DNA of 64,000 nucleotides from Prosapia bicincta (lineage: Eukaryota > Arthropoda > Insecta > Hemiptera > Cercopidae). This document shows positions 35,656 to 46,129 of this stretch, piece after piece. Numbering within the stretch: position 1 is the stretch's first letter; every line of letters begins with the position of its first letter. The notes under the pieces were generated by a model. The model was not told where the DNA came from. It did no database searches and was given only the letters and a program-made list of their open reading frames with translations. The stretch spans positions 104,335,350-104,399,349 of the forward strand of contig JBAIZL010000001.1 of the NCBI GenBank assembly GCA_036971475.1, in the 5' to 3' direction. Position numbers and translations under genes: made by a program.

Positions 35656-36459
35656 GGATGAGCCATATAGGTTGAAGTTATTCATAATCATATCCATTGT
35701 TAAATAAATCTGACAAGTCATTTCCAAAGAGTATGAGAAGGGTTTCTTCAGTGAGTTATGCTCTGTGATATCTCACATCCATTTCAGTTTTTGTTTTAGA
35801 AATCATAAAATGTCCAAAAATATAAGGTGCAGTTCAAAACTAAAATATTTTGTTAATATTTATCTTAGTATATAATGTAGAAATATTATATTTAATTATC
35901 CAAGCACTACAAAAAACCAACATATCGACCATATTTTACACAAAACTAGAACATATTTAGCTACCAATTAACTTGTAAATGCTATACAACAGCCAGCTGA
36001 TTGTTGCACAACATAGATAAGCAATTTTGATAATTTTCTGTGCAAAGATATTTAGATGAATCTTTGTAGAGTTTAGTTTAAAATACTTCTAAAGGCTTGT
36101 CCACACTATTAGACAAAGTCGACTGATTTCTGTCTTTAAACAGTGTCTAGGGAAGCTATTGTCTATAGAGGATTACGAGACAAAAGCCTTGTCTATAAAC
36201 ATGCCTTTGCAACAAAATTGCAGAACATTGGTCTCCCATCTATTTATGCATAGAATTACAGATTATAACTTTAAATTTTGTTATTAACATGTCCGTTACC
36301 ACAATGTTAACAAAATAACTATTAGTATAGACCAGCCAGCTCCCATATGCGCCATATGGTCTCTTGTCCTGGACCCGTCTCACATATACGCCACTCTGGG
36401 TAGTTGAAATGGACCGATGGCTCATATTTGCGATAATGTTTGGGTGAACTGTTTGATAT
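35656..36459. other. Unassigned intronic stretch
   Basis: No gene. A short - strand open frame at 36240-36425 (containing VYVRRVQDKRPYG) has no recognisable domain and I do not call it. Confidence 0.35.
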
Positions 36460-36463
36460 ATTC

Positions 36464-37930
36464 TGTAAAGTATTTATAAAACGCTTTACAATTATTTTTT
36501 TTTTTATTAAATATTTATTTTATTGATGATATCAAATTTCTATTTAAAACCAAAAAAAACTACTCAGGAACAATTCATAATTCTTTATTATAATAATTTT
36601 TATTTCAACATTTAAACAATAAATAGAACAAAAATAAACTTAACAAATTTTAACACAATATACTAAACTCACTTTCTTTGATTTTTAGTTACAAATTTTT
36701 TATATACCCTAGGCTAATTTTACGATCTCTTATTATCTCGGGGTTTATAGCATGGGCTATATTTTTTTTATTCTTAGGTTAATTAAATAAATTTTGAAAA
36801 ACAATACTAAATTTTGAAATTAGTTTTAATAAATATTTTCCTGATGGAAAAACTTTAATTTGGAATAAGCAAAAAGGCGAAACTATTTGAACTGGATTAT
36901 GATCTTATTACTATTAATCACAAGATATTCTAATGTACAAAATTAAACTTCCCTATTTTCCTAAGAGTCCACTAAAGTTTATTTTTTATAGCGCTATACA
37001 TACTTAACTTATCAAATACCGAAATTCTGCAGGTCGCTTACGTAAGATTCCGTTCTCTTCAAATTTCACTTTTTACACACTTAAATTCGTTTTAGTTCCT
37101 TCAAATTATATTACCACTGTACTTTATCTTTACATTTTCTTATCCTTATTTAAATTTGCCAAGTTTCTTCACAAAACGGTATAATTTTGACGAATTCCTT
37201 CCAATGTAAAATTTTGACTGGTCATCGCAGCTCCGATCTAGTAGCGTCCCCCACGCTATCTCCAACTCAACTAAACTTCGTTTTTCTTTTAAAATGTTCC
37301 AAATATGGCGGCCTCCTTCTTAAAAAAAGAAATCATATGGCTTTAATTTAGTTCGATTCCTTCTCACTAGAGTCAACTGCACACTTGACCTACTTCTATT
37401 TGTTTTTACAGCTGATGCAATAACGCGATTGTTTTCACCAGTTTTAATTTCGTTAACATTTCGTTTCAATTTTCCGATCCTTAACAAACCTTCCAGTGTT
37501 TATTTAATTATTATTATTAGTGTGTGAAGTGTCTTTGTGTTTTACTTTTGTAATATTTTGAATTGTGTGTGTTTTGAGCTGAATTCATAGAACATAACCT
37601 TTCATGGTTTACAATCGTTTTTCACTTTTTCCTTCAAGTTATTACTTATGCCCTATGTTACTAATATTTACAATTTTGTTTGAATATAATTATTATTAGA
37701 TTATCTTGTTTTAATTTATGTGTTAGGGGTTTTGATATAACACATTTCCTAATCGATTTTACAGTTCAAATACCTTGTTTACAATTCCAGGCTTTTACCT
37801 AAATTTAGTTTCAATTTTAACCTAACCAATCTTTTAATGAATTTCTTTTTTTTAATTTTGTGTGGGTTATTTCTAATTTATTTTTCCAATTCTTAAAGAA
37901 CATTATATAGCCCATTCTATAAATGTTACA
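36464..37930 (-). mobile_element. Solo LTR of a gypsy-family relative
   Basis: Read on the - strand it starts TGTAACATTTATAGAATGG and ends CTTTACA, like the LTRs at 3939 and 57481. ATTC stands on both sides (36460-36463 and 37931-37934), a 4-bp target duplication. Inside, ACCCCGAGATAATAAGAGAT parallels ACCCGAGATTAAGAGAG of copy 1. At 1,467 bases it is a longer, diverged relative. No internal region remains, as after LTR-LTR recombination. Confidence 0.8.
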
Positions 37931-39769
37931 ATTCATATCGGACTATAGACATGTCTGATGTTAATGTGGGACACTTGATCTCTCAGTAATCAAGGTAGAG
38001 GACATCAAAATACTCTTGACACATTCTTTATTCCTTGTTCACCAATCTATTCCATTAAGAATGTAATGTAAATGGGATTTATCAACATAGGATGTAAACC
38101 TGTCACAAGTGATGAGTGTGATTGTAAATATTATGTTGGCCTACTGTATATGGAACACAAATGTAAACATATTTTGTCTCTAATATAATATTGTTTATAA
38201 TGTCAGCATCTTTTCAATAAGATATATAGACTATATAAGCAATCTGTCTAGCAAGACTAGTTAGTTGGGGTTTGTTGATATAGGCCTTTGTATGACATTT
38301 CTGTTTTTATGTGTACATAATGTTATTTCTAATATATTACACATCTAAGCTATGTTTTTTGTAAGTAGCAAAATTTATTAGCCTATATACTTTTTATAAT
38401 TTATTAAATTTTACATACTTTTAAAAATTTGTTTTTTACCAAAATCATATTTGGTTTCGGATTTGAGGGGCTATGCTGTAGTGTTACATATGTGGGAAGC
38501 CCATAACATGATAAGATGTTATAGACCGACTGACGCCATTCTAAAAAAAACACTCAAAGCAGCAAAAACAAAATTATACAACAAACACACATACGCCAAG
38601 AGTTTGTGTAAAGTATAATAAGCTAATATAACAACTTTCCACTTTTGGTCTGTAATGAAGGTCAGGCCCACGTTAACATGGTCTGTGTGGAAAGATCGAA
38701 TTCTTACCGCCGGTCCCTTGTGAAAAACCAGTCGGCGCATATATGCGCTGCTCGGTAGCTAATGTGTAAAGTAGAACTAGTCTTGAAAGCTAAAAAAACA
38801 TCAAATTAACTATGGTTAATATTTTGTAATGACCAAGTCCTCGCTTGTGATTTATGGCGTACGGTTTAACTAGTATAAGTAAGTTGTTTCGTTCTTGAGT
38901 GAACACAATGGGAATTACTAGAAGCATCAAATCACACATGAGCGGACACAACAGCTATGTTGTTTAAGAACCTTCTAGTAGGAGAAATTACTAGAAGCTG
39001 GAAGTCAATATAAAATTGTTGCTTAAGAATAATAAAGGGCAGTGTTGACAATGTAGTAAACAGACTTAAAAATGTTTATTGATAGAGACAGACAGTTAGA
39101 GTTAATGTTCGGTAAGTGTAAATAAACAATTAGCAAACCTAGTTATTAGTAAATCTAATTAAAACTGTTTGGATGCTTTCATAAATGTAAATATTAACAG
39201 CTATAAAAGTTTGCAATTTAGTTAGTCTAAAATTGGCCTATAACTTATTGAACTGCCGTAATAACATAACAGTATTGTATAATACAATAAACACTTTGGT
39301 TTATCAGGGGTTTTACTTTAAATTATTTAAGTTAAAAAGGGGAAATAATATTGAGTGCTATGAAAGATCCAAGTAGAATGGAAAATTTGAAGTTACCAGG
39401 AATTCTAGTTAAATTCAAGTTATTGTGATTGCACTGTATGTATGTGTGCATGTATATATTAACGTCTATTATTTTTCCGTTGCACTGACTTTATAATTAA
39501 CAATAATAACTGTGTGCGTGTGTGTGTGTATGCCTGCGTGTGTGTGTGTGTTAATTGTAAACAATTATTTCACCATTTAACGTTAAATATTATATATATA
39601 TTTATAAGAAAACTACAGAATTGCTCTTTGGTTTGTGATCTATTTTCACTCTTTGTATTCAATGCATCAAAAATTCAAGTATCCATATTTTTTTTGTTCA
39701 ATATAACTGCTATATAACTTACATCCAAAACTAGATAATTATGTTAGGCCAATAAGTTTACTAATATTA
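37931..39769. other. Unassigned intronic stretch with TG microsatellite
   Basis: TG-rich repeats lie at about 39511-39551. No gene or element is otherwise supported. Confidence 0.4.
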
Positions 39770-39883
39770 GAGATTTGAAAAAGTAGCACTGTACAGTATT
39801 ATGTTTTGTTTTATGATGACCTTGGCAACGGCCAGGCTATTTTTACTAATTTGTTTTCAATGTATCATCAGCTCAAGTATTTG
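39770..39883 (+). pseudogene. Decayed duplicate of host exon 3
   Basis: The read-through QYYVLFYDDLGNG, then IFTNLFSMYHQLKYL, aligns with QYYCLLCDKLGNE, then IFTHLSSKHHYLKYL of exon 3. It ends at the same place, but the donor is GTAATT rather than GTAAGT. Both Cys and one His of the finger are replaced. No stop lies in the aligned part. It is either a dead exon copy or an exon that lost its finger; the weak donor favours dead. Confidence 0.75.
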
Positions 39884-40689
39884 GTAATTATCTGTGTTTA
39901 CAATAAGATATGTTGGTTATAATAATGGCTTATCCTCATTGCTAAAACATTTTTTTTTATTGCTATATTTTATAAGTTTCAGAACCCAAACCAGTTGTAT
40001 TTTGTTTGTATGGAGGAGAGAATGTTTTGAGATGGGTTTGTTATATGTTCTAATAAATAAGATGTACACAGTTTTACACTATCAATTACTAAAGAGATTG
40101 TTAATGGGGAATTATTGATTGGCTCATGTATATTATTGAAATTTGTTTTCTTTGTTCCAGAACAGTTTTCTTGCCAGCAGAATAGCTGCTTGCCTTCTTA
40201 AGTTCAATGGGAATCCAAAATATCCATTGACCTGATTATTTCACAAAAAATAATTGATCATTAGTTATTATATTACAGTAAAAATTCATTTTTTTAGAAA
40301 AATTAAAATATATGAAATGCCGCATGTAGACAGTTTTTAAAGGAGACGATTTAGAAACAGGGCTCTTATATGTTAATTACTCTAAGATAATTTTTCAAAG
40401 TGATTTTTGTGTTTTTTTAAAAACAATTTAAATTAACATTGGTTGTAATCATCTTATATTTCTTTAATTCATTCTTTTATAATTCATAAGTAATTTTTTT
40501 TGAAAGAACTAAGTGAGAACTATAACACCTTACTGTGCTGACATGTTTTGAAACTGTCATTTCATTTACACATACTCACAAAAGATTGTTTCCATCTTCA
40601 TAAAACTCAATAATCACATATACAAGTGAACAGACACTCTTAAAAGCGGATACAAGTACCTAAACAGCAAATAGACATATATGATCTGT
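39884..40689. other. Unassigned intronic stretch
   Basis: AT-rich. Nothing recognised. Confidence 0.4.
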
Positions 40690-40967
40690 CAAGTATATAA
40701 AAAAAAACATGTAAAAACTGCCCCAGCTTCTACATTGGCCACACTGGTAGATTATTCAACACAAGATACAAAGAACAAATCAATGACATAAAAAGAGTAA
40801 TAAACCTGAAACCTAGCTACACAACACATATACAAACGTCCAGACTAATTTAAACACTATTCATAAACCAAAGCAAAAAATTATAAACCAAGACAAATTT
40901 GGAACACATCACATAACACAAAAACAACATATTTTAAATTACTACACACACTAGAATTATAACACCC
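40690..40967 (+). pseudogene. PLE GIY-YIG endonuclease scrap
   Basis: Reads IYKKTCKNC, then SFYIGHTGRLFNTRYKEQI, with a stop at about 40855. This is the GIY-YIG domain of a Penelope-like element, closest by eye to family C (TCNDC, YYIGQIGRSF). The Harbinger derivative at 40971 abuts its tail. Confidence 0.75.
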
Positions 40968-40970
40968 TTA

Positions 40971-41621
40971 AGGTGTGATTCCTATACTATGACTGTAACA
41001 ACTACAGCCGTGTGACTCTAAGCCAAGCGGCTATGAAAAGTGATTCATTGTTAGTAAGTAAACATAACCGTTTCCTAAGGAGCGTCTGGAGCTGTGCGAC
41101 TGAGGCGACTGGTGATTCGGCTTGAACCGTATGACTCATTTGCTGACATGAGCAGTGTAGTCGTACTGTCGTGGCGACTGGAGTGTTTGTTTTTACTATG
41201 TTCGAACATTTTGTATTTTAAACATGAATGATTCCAAACTTATTAAGCTAGTGCGAGAACATCCATCTATTTATAAACCAAAGCATCGCCAATACAAAGA
41301 TTCGAATGTCAGAGATAATATTATATGGGATGAAATTGCAGTTGTAATGAAAATATCAGGTAAAGTATTCAATTTTTATATATAAAATTATATTAGGCTT
41401 GGGCTTCTTAAGCTCGACCAGTAATAACTCTTCCTCCTCCTCTTCTTCAAGCAGAAGATAAGAAGCCAAAAATGATGAATGGTCAGCCATGGCGTTACCA
41501 ATGCAACTGTACTAGTCGCGCCATAAGAATTTAACCGAGCGACTCAGAACGTACGGGATTAATCGTGTGGCTAGAGCCACGCGGCTGTAATCATTACAGT
41601 TGTAACATAGGAATCGCACCT
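40971..41621 (+). mobile_element. PIF/Harbinger deletion derivative
   Basis: TTA at 40968-40970 and at 41622-41624 is the 3-bp target duplication typical of PIF/Harbinger. The ends AGGTGTGATTCCTAT and ATAGGAATCGCACCT are inverted and extend about 50 bases (shared TTACAGCCGCGTGGCTCTA-like text). Only 651 bases remain, with the first exon of an accessory gene and no DDE transposase. Confidence 0.88.
41224..41359 (+). pseudogene. MADF-domain exon of the Harbinger derivative
   Basis: ATG at 41224 starts MNDSKLIKLVREHPSIYKP, then YKDSNVRDNIIWDEIA, the first half of a MADF (Myb/SANT-like) DNA-binding domain. It ends at a plausible donor, CAG|GTAAAG, at 41360. Harbinger elements carry such a Myb-like accessory protein beside the transposase. 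The rest of the domain (a second exon) is absent, so the exon is a relic. The reading frame itself is clean, suggesting the deletion is recent. Confidence 0.75.
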
Positions 41622-41624
41622 TTA

Positions 41625-43062
41625 GGATTAGGATTTAGTTCAGAGTTCATTTATAACCTACTGATGGTGCTAATTCTGACTTCTTAACATATAGACTGTG
41701 TAACCATTTTCATTTGTACCAATAATTGTTTAGTAATTGCTGTAACGCTACTGTGCACTCAATCGCTTTAAAAAGTATGTTCTAAAAATTAAGCACTTAA
41801 TTTAAGCTATTATGTGTAACGTATATTTCTCTAGACTTAATAGTACTTGAAATAAGTAACTCAACTAAAATAAGGTTTGACAGAATTTTAACTTAATGAA
41901 TCTTGAAACATTCACCAGATATTTAAATTATTGGTAAGTATTAATTAAATTAAGCTAAGTATCTTAGTTTTATTTTAGGTAACACTTTCCTTTTTTAAGA
42001 AAAAAATTTCTCTCTTCTATCTTGCCATCAAGTAAACTCCTAGGCTTCATTTTTTCAGTAATTGTTAATTTATACAAATAAATATTGTGGGTAGTAACTG
42101 TTGAGTACTTGTATGCCAATCATCATCATTATATAGGTTTGCCACCATGAAGGTTGAATGTGGAGTAATTTAAGGTTATGATGTATGTCTAACTCTGACC
42201 TTTTCTTTTATATGGCTAAGAGAAAAGATAAGTATGTATTGTTTTTAATTGAGTGTATGTGTTTCTTACATCTTTCTTGAATTTTTTCTTTAAAAGGAAC
42301 CTCCTTCATGTTTTTCTGAAATTTGTGGATGATTTCAATATATATTGTTTTAGGTTATAGTATGTGATTTGAAAAACATGGTAGTTTTCAGTTGTGTTTA
42401 GCATGTTTTAATGTGTATAGAACGTTACATTGGTATGGTGTATTCAAAAAAGTCTTGAAAATATCTATTAACATCATGCTTTGTATGAGTCTGTTTAATT
42501 TCCCTGTGTCTTTTGTACTTGAAAGTAATAATTTGGGTTTGATATTATTTGTTACTTCACAATAAGATGATAATTATTATTTATTTATTTATTTTTGTAT
42601 GTTAGATGCCCATGAAGTTTAGTGAAGCTTTCAAAATATTAATCTTGTAAATAATGACGTTACATGAACTTAAATTTAAAGATTTATTTTTAAAGTAAAT
42701 GTTTCTGAGGCAGAACATTTGACTTGCATGCCAATCATTATCACTGTTTATATTGGCCACCAAACAGAAGGTTGAATTTGGAGTACTTTAACATCATGAT
42801 GTATGTCTTACTGTGTTCTTTTCTGTTATAGGGTTAGGAAAAAAGAAAATTATGTATTGTTTTTAATTGAGTGTATGTGTTTCTTACATTTTTCTCGAAT
42901 TTATTTGTTTTAAGAAAAACATGATAGATTTCTATATTTAAAAATTAATCTTTAGTTAAAGTAATATTAATTATTATATAGATGTAATTTACTTTTCTGA
43001 AGATAATACAGAGTTAAAAATAGTTCAAACCTAAATTAGTTTTCCTGTCAATTTAAAACTGC
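41625..43062. repeat. Intronic stretch with a direct duplication of ~170 bp
   Basis: About 42112-42285 recurs at about 42729-42903. Shared blocks: CATGCCAATCAT-like, GAAGGTTGAAT, ATGATGTATGTCT and TATGTATTGTTTTTAATTGA followed by GTGTATGTGTTTCTTACAT. The copies are 617 bases apart. No coding content is seen. Confidence 0.75.
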
Positions 43063-43066
43063 TTAA

Positions 43067-44838
43067 CCCTTAAATGCATGATTTTTTATTTTTAATTGAA
43101 AAAAATTGTTCTTATATAGTTAAATGTGTAAGTAACAGGAAAAATACTTGAAAAAATATACAATTAATTTTACAGTATTTTTTTTCAAAAAAACCTTGTG
43201 TTGCAGAACTACAACAACATGTACACAAATACCTACTTTTTATTATCTGAATCACCAACTACAATATTGTTAGCTTACACTATATTTACATTTATATGTT
43301 ATTCTTTGTTGTAAAATGGTAATTACAATTATTGTAAAATACCTTACCTAACTTTCTTAATGTTTTTAATATAATTAAATATTAACAAATCAAATTTTGT
43401 TAACAAAATCAAATAGCAAATCAAGAAATTTTATTCCATTTTAAAAATAAAAATTGCAAACAAATTAATTATTTTAGAAATATGTAGAAAACTTATATTA
43501 TGTTGCAATTATAATCAATTTTATAAAAAATCAATTACATCATCATAAAATATTACATACATAAATTTTATAAAACTAATAATAGCTTCAATAAACAAAA
43601 GTGAATTCTATTTTTAAAAAAACAAATAAAAATTAACATGATTTACTGAATTTTCCCAGGAATTAGCATTTTGAATGGAAATCCTTGTAGAAGTTATTAC
43701 TATTATTATAGCAGAGAACACTCCCACACTTGTCACATTTAGTCTGTGAAAACCCTTTACAACCCGACATTTTACATCTATTCCGGTTTGTCCACACAGG
43801 CCAGTGGCTTATGTTATCAGTTCTCATGTCTTTTGCTGGGACATGTTGTGTTGGTCCTCTCCGTTTTTTGGCCTGGAGTTGTTGCTCTATATTGATGCTG
43901 CCAGGACGGCCACGTTTTGATGTTATGCAGCTTCCGAAATTACAAAGTGTATCTGCTAATTCACTTCGAAAGACAGGCATTGTCATTAATTGTTTTTGTC
44001 TACACCTTTTTCTATGTTCACTCTTTTATAGAGAAGCCATGCACTTATCACCGCCATATCTATCATGTGATATACTACTCTCAAATACCACTTTCGACTT
44101 TTGACGCGTATATGACATCGTCCCACATAAGCATCCATATTGTCAACTCAACCCATACAAGCATTGTATTCTTTGACAATGTTTGGACATGGAATTTCAA
44201 TTCTTTTCTTTAATTTTCTATCATACCTTTCAATTTTTCCTACTGGTTGAACTCGCACCTAATTCAAAATCATCATCAGAGTTGTAACAATTTTCAATAA
44301 ATTCATTTAAATATTCCTCTAGCTCATTATCAGTTAAATGTTTACTATTAAAATGTTTCCTATACATGATTTTTTAAACGAAATATAATTCTCAAAATTA
44401 ACTAGGTTTATACTTGATAGGTTATGTTTGTCAGTCTTAGGTATCTCTACTGCATGGTGTTGTATAAATGCAACAAATGTTTGGAGCACTTTTAAAAAAC
44501 TATGCTTTATATTTTAAGTAAATAAAAACACACACTAGTTCACTAAACACTACTGTAACTATTCATTATTTTTTTAAACCACTAAACCTACAAAAAACTA
44601 TAAAATAAAGACTTGTACTTGACAGCAAATACTGTAAACTTTCAAAGACTAGTCACCTGAGAAACACATGGTAGAAATAATACACTAGTGCTACCAAGCA
44701 GCCATTGTATTAACTAAGTGTTACATAGTATGTTGCTGAAATACTACACTATGCAGTAGAATCCCTAAAGCTCATTCATATTGATTGGAAAGCAAAAATA
44801 CGGTTTGTTGTATTTCTGCAACAGTATGCACTTAAGGG
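43067..44838 (-). mobile_element. piggyBac element, family 2 (internally deleted)
   Basis: TTAA at 43063-43066 and 44839-44842 flanks CCCTTAAATGCATG and its inverse (GTATGCACTTAAGGG). The ends match for about 13 bases. The 1,772-bp element keeps both ends and the two ends of its transposase on the - strand. Confidence 0.92.
43663..44367 (-). pseudogene. piggyBac transposase with the core deleted (family 2)
   Basis: The N-part starts at 44367 (MYRKHFNSKHLTDNELEEYL) and stays acidic (NSDDDFELGAS) to a stop at 44230. It is then followed directly by the C-part: PNIVKEYNACMG, a TGA, VDNMDAYVG (third catalytic Asp region), KSRKWYLRVV and AWLLYKR. A frame change at about 43986 leads into MPVFRSELADTLC and a Cys-rich finger (CKMSGCKGFSQTKCDKCGSVLC). 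The part with the first two catalytic Asp is missing. Inactive but mobilisable if the ends are recognised in trans. Confidence 0.88.
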
Positions 44839-44842
44839 TTAA

Positions 44843-45917
44843 ACCTCAATACTAAAGTTTTTTAGGACATCAGCCCTGTCTACAGAGAAAGTATACAACA
44901 GTTCAGCAAAACTGAATTGTTTTTAGTACTAGTATTAAGATTAATCTGTTCCAATATATATTATGTAAAATAAGACTGTCGCCAGAGTTCCTAAATTAGC
45001 TTTACATTTAGAATTTTTTGGTTGTTTGAAGGTTTTAAGGGGAAACTGTTTTGGAGTGTTGAAAGGTTTAAAGTACATATAATTTAAAATCTTATTATAT
45101 TAAATGCACTAACTTTCATTGCATTATTCACAAACTAGACTCAAAATCAATGACAGTGGACTAAATGCATTGACAGTGTAGATACAAAAAATCTGTCTAG
45201 ATTATCATTAAGTTAGTTGTTATAGTTTTAAGTATTTAAATAATAAAAGAAGTGGAATATAAGTCTCAAGATGTATAACTGAAAAAATTAAATTTGTGTG
45301 ATGTTGAGCTAGTAAAGCTTTTGAGGTATGCCAATGTTTTCAAATATCTGGTGCTAGATTTGCCAATAAAGAATCTATAAAAAAAATGTTTATAAAGTTT
45401 TTAGAAAATAGTTAGAAAAATAGTCGTTATCCTGTGAATATAGTTTGTAACAAGGTTTTGAATGTACATTTGGTGAAATTTCAAGATTGTGTATGTTTGT
45501 GTTAATAGTTTGTATGCTGTTTTGCTGGTCCATTGGTAGTGAACCTTTCTTACAACTAGGAAACTACAGGTTTAAGATTTTCAAACATTATTTTTATTAT
45601 GACGTTAAATGATACTTGTATGATTGTTTACAATTTATTGAGTATTTTTCTTCACAACTCTTGTTTTTAAAAACTAATAAATTTGTTTGTTTGTGTGTTA
45701 CTGTATATATTATTCTAAAATTAATTTTACTTGTTTACTTATTGGTAAAGTAGTGTTAAATGTATTTTCCCCTGTATTTATGGTTGTTTTGGTGTTGTGG
45801 AGATAATTTTTGTTGTCTATAATTTACCACATCTTCTATTCAAATTGTCTGCAGTGCAAAAAATGCTTTTTTCTTCTAGAATTTGGTTTTTATTATTTTT
45901 TATCCAATTATGTGCAG
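44843..45917. other. End of intron 3
   Basis: AT-rich, without a recognised element. The acceptor TGTGCAG ends at 45917. Confidence 0.45.
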
Positions 45918-46129
45918 TTGATGTTTTTCCCAACCGCTTTGGAAAAGTTAAAACAGTTTGCAACAATCCATGCTAAATCTCCAGATCTAGTTTGTGCAGT
46001 AATAGAACATGTTGTTGCTCGAATTGAAACTGAATATGGCAGATTAAAACCAATCCAGGTAGAACGTGATAGCTTCGACAGATTGAAGTTTAAAATCTTA
46101 TTGGAGATTGATCAGGGCATACATTTTAG
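45918..46129 (+). CDS. Host zinc-finger gene, coding exon 4
   Basis: Acceptor TGTGCAG, donor GTACAT at 46130; phase 0 in, phase 2 out. It encodes LMFFPTALEKLKQFATIHAK, then VCAVIEHVVARIETEYG and DRLKFKILLEI. This is helical, with no finger. Its start continues the KYL ending of exon 3 (KYL-LMFFP), which looks like one domain split by the intron. The donor is weaker than the others. Confidence 0.75.

Larger units (their letters stand above)
32833..45917 (+). other. Intron 3 of the host gene (13 kb)
   Basis: From GTAAGT to TGTGCAG. It has grown by insertions: mariner (33189-34324), Helentron-like repeat (35086), solo LTR (36464-37930), PLE scrap (40690), Harbinger (40971-41621) and piggyBac (43067-44838). 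It also holds a decayed duplicate exon (39770-39883). Together these account for about 6 kb. The rest is AT-rich. Confidence 0.7.

Noticed and set aside
35514..36200. A complete pogo-like element from the 35514 terminus
   Set aside because: No inverted partner end or transposase found downstream; only a possible single tip is listed.
36240..36425. Short - strand frame with VRRVQDKRPYGAYGSW
   Set aside because: 61 codons, no domain, no splice or repeat support.
39511..39717. Open frame rich in Cys and Val (VCVYACVCVCVN)
   Set aside because: It is the translation of a TG microsatellite.
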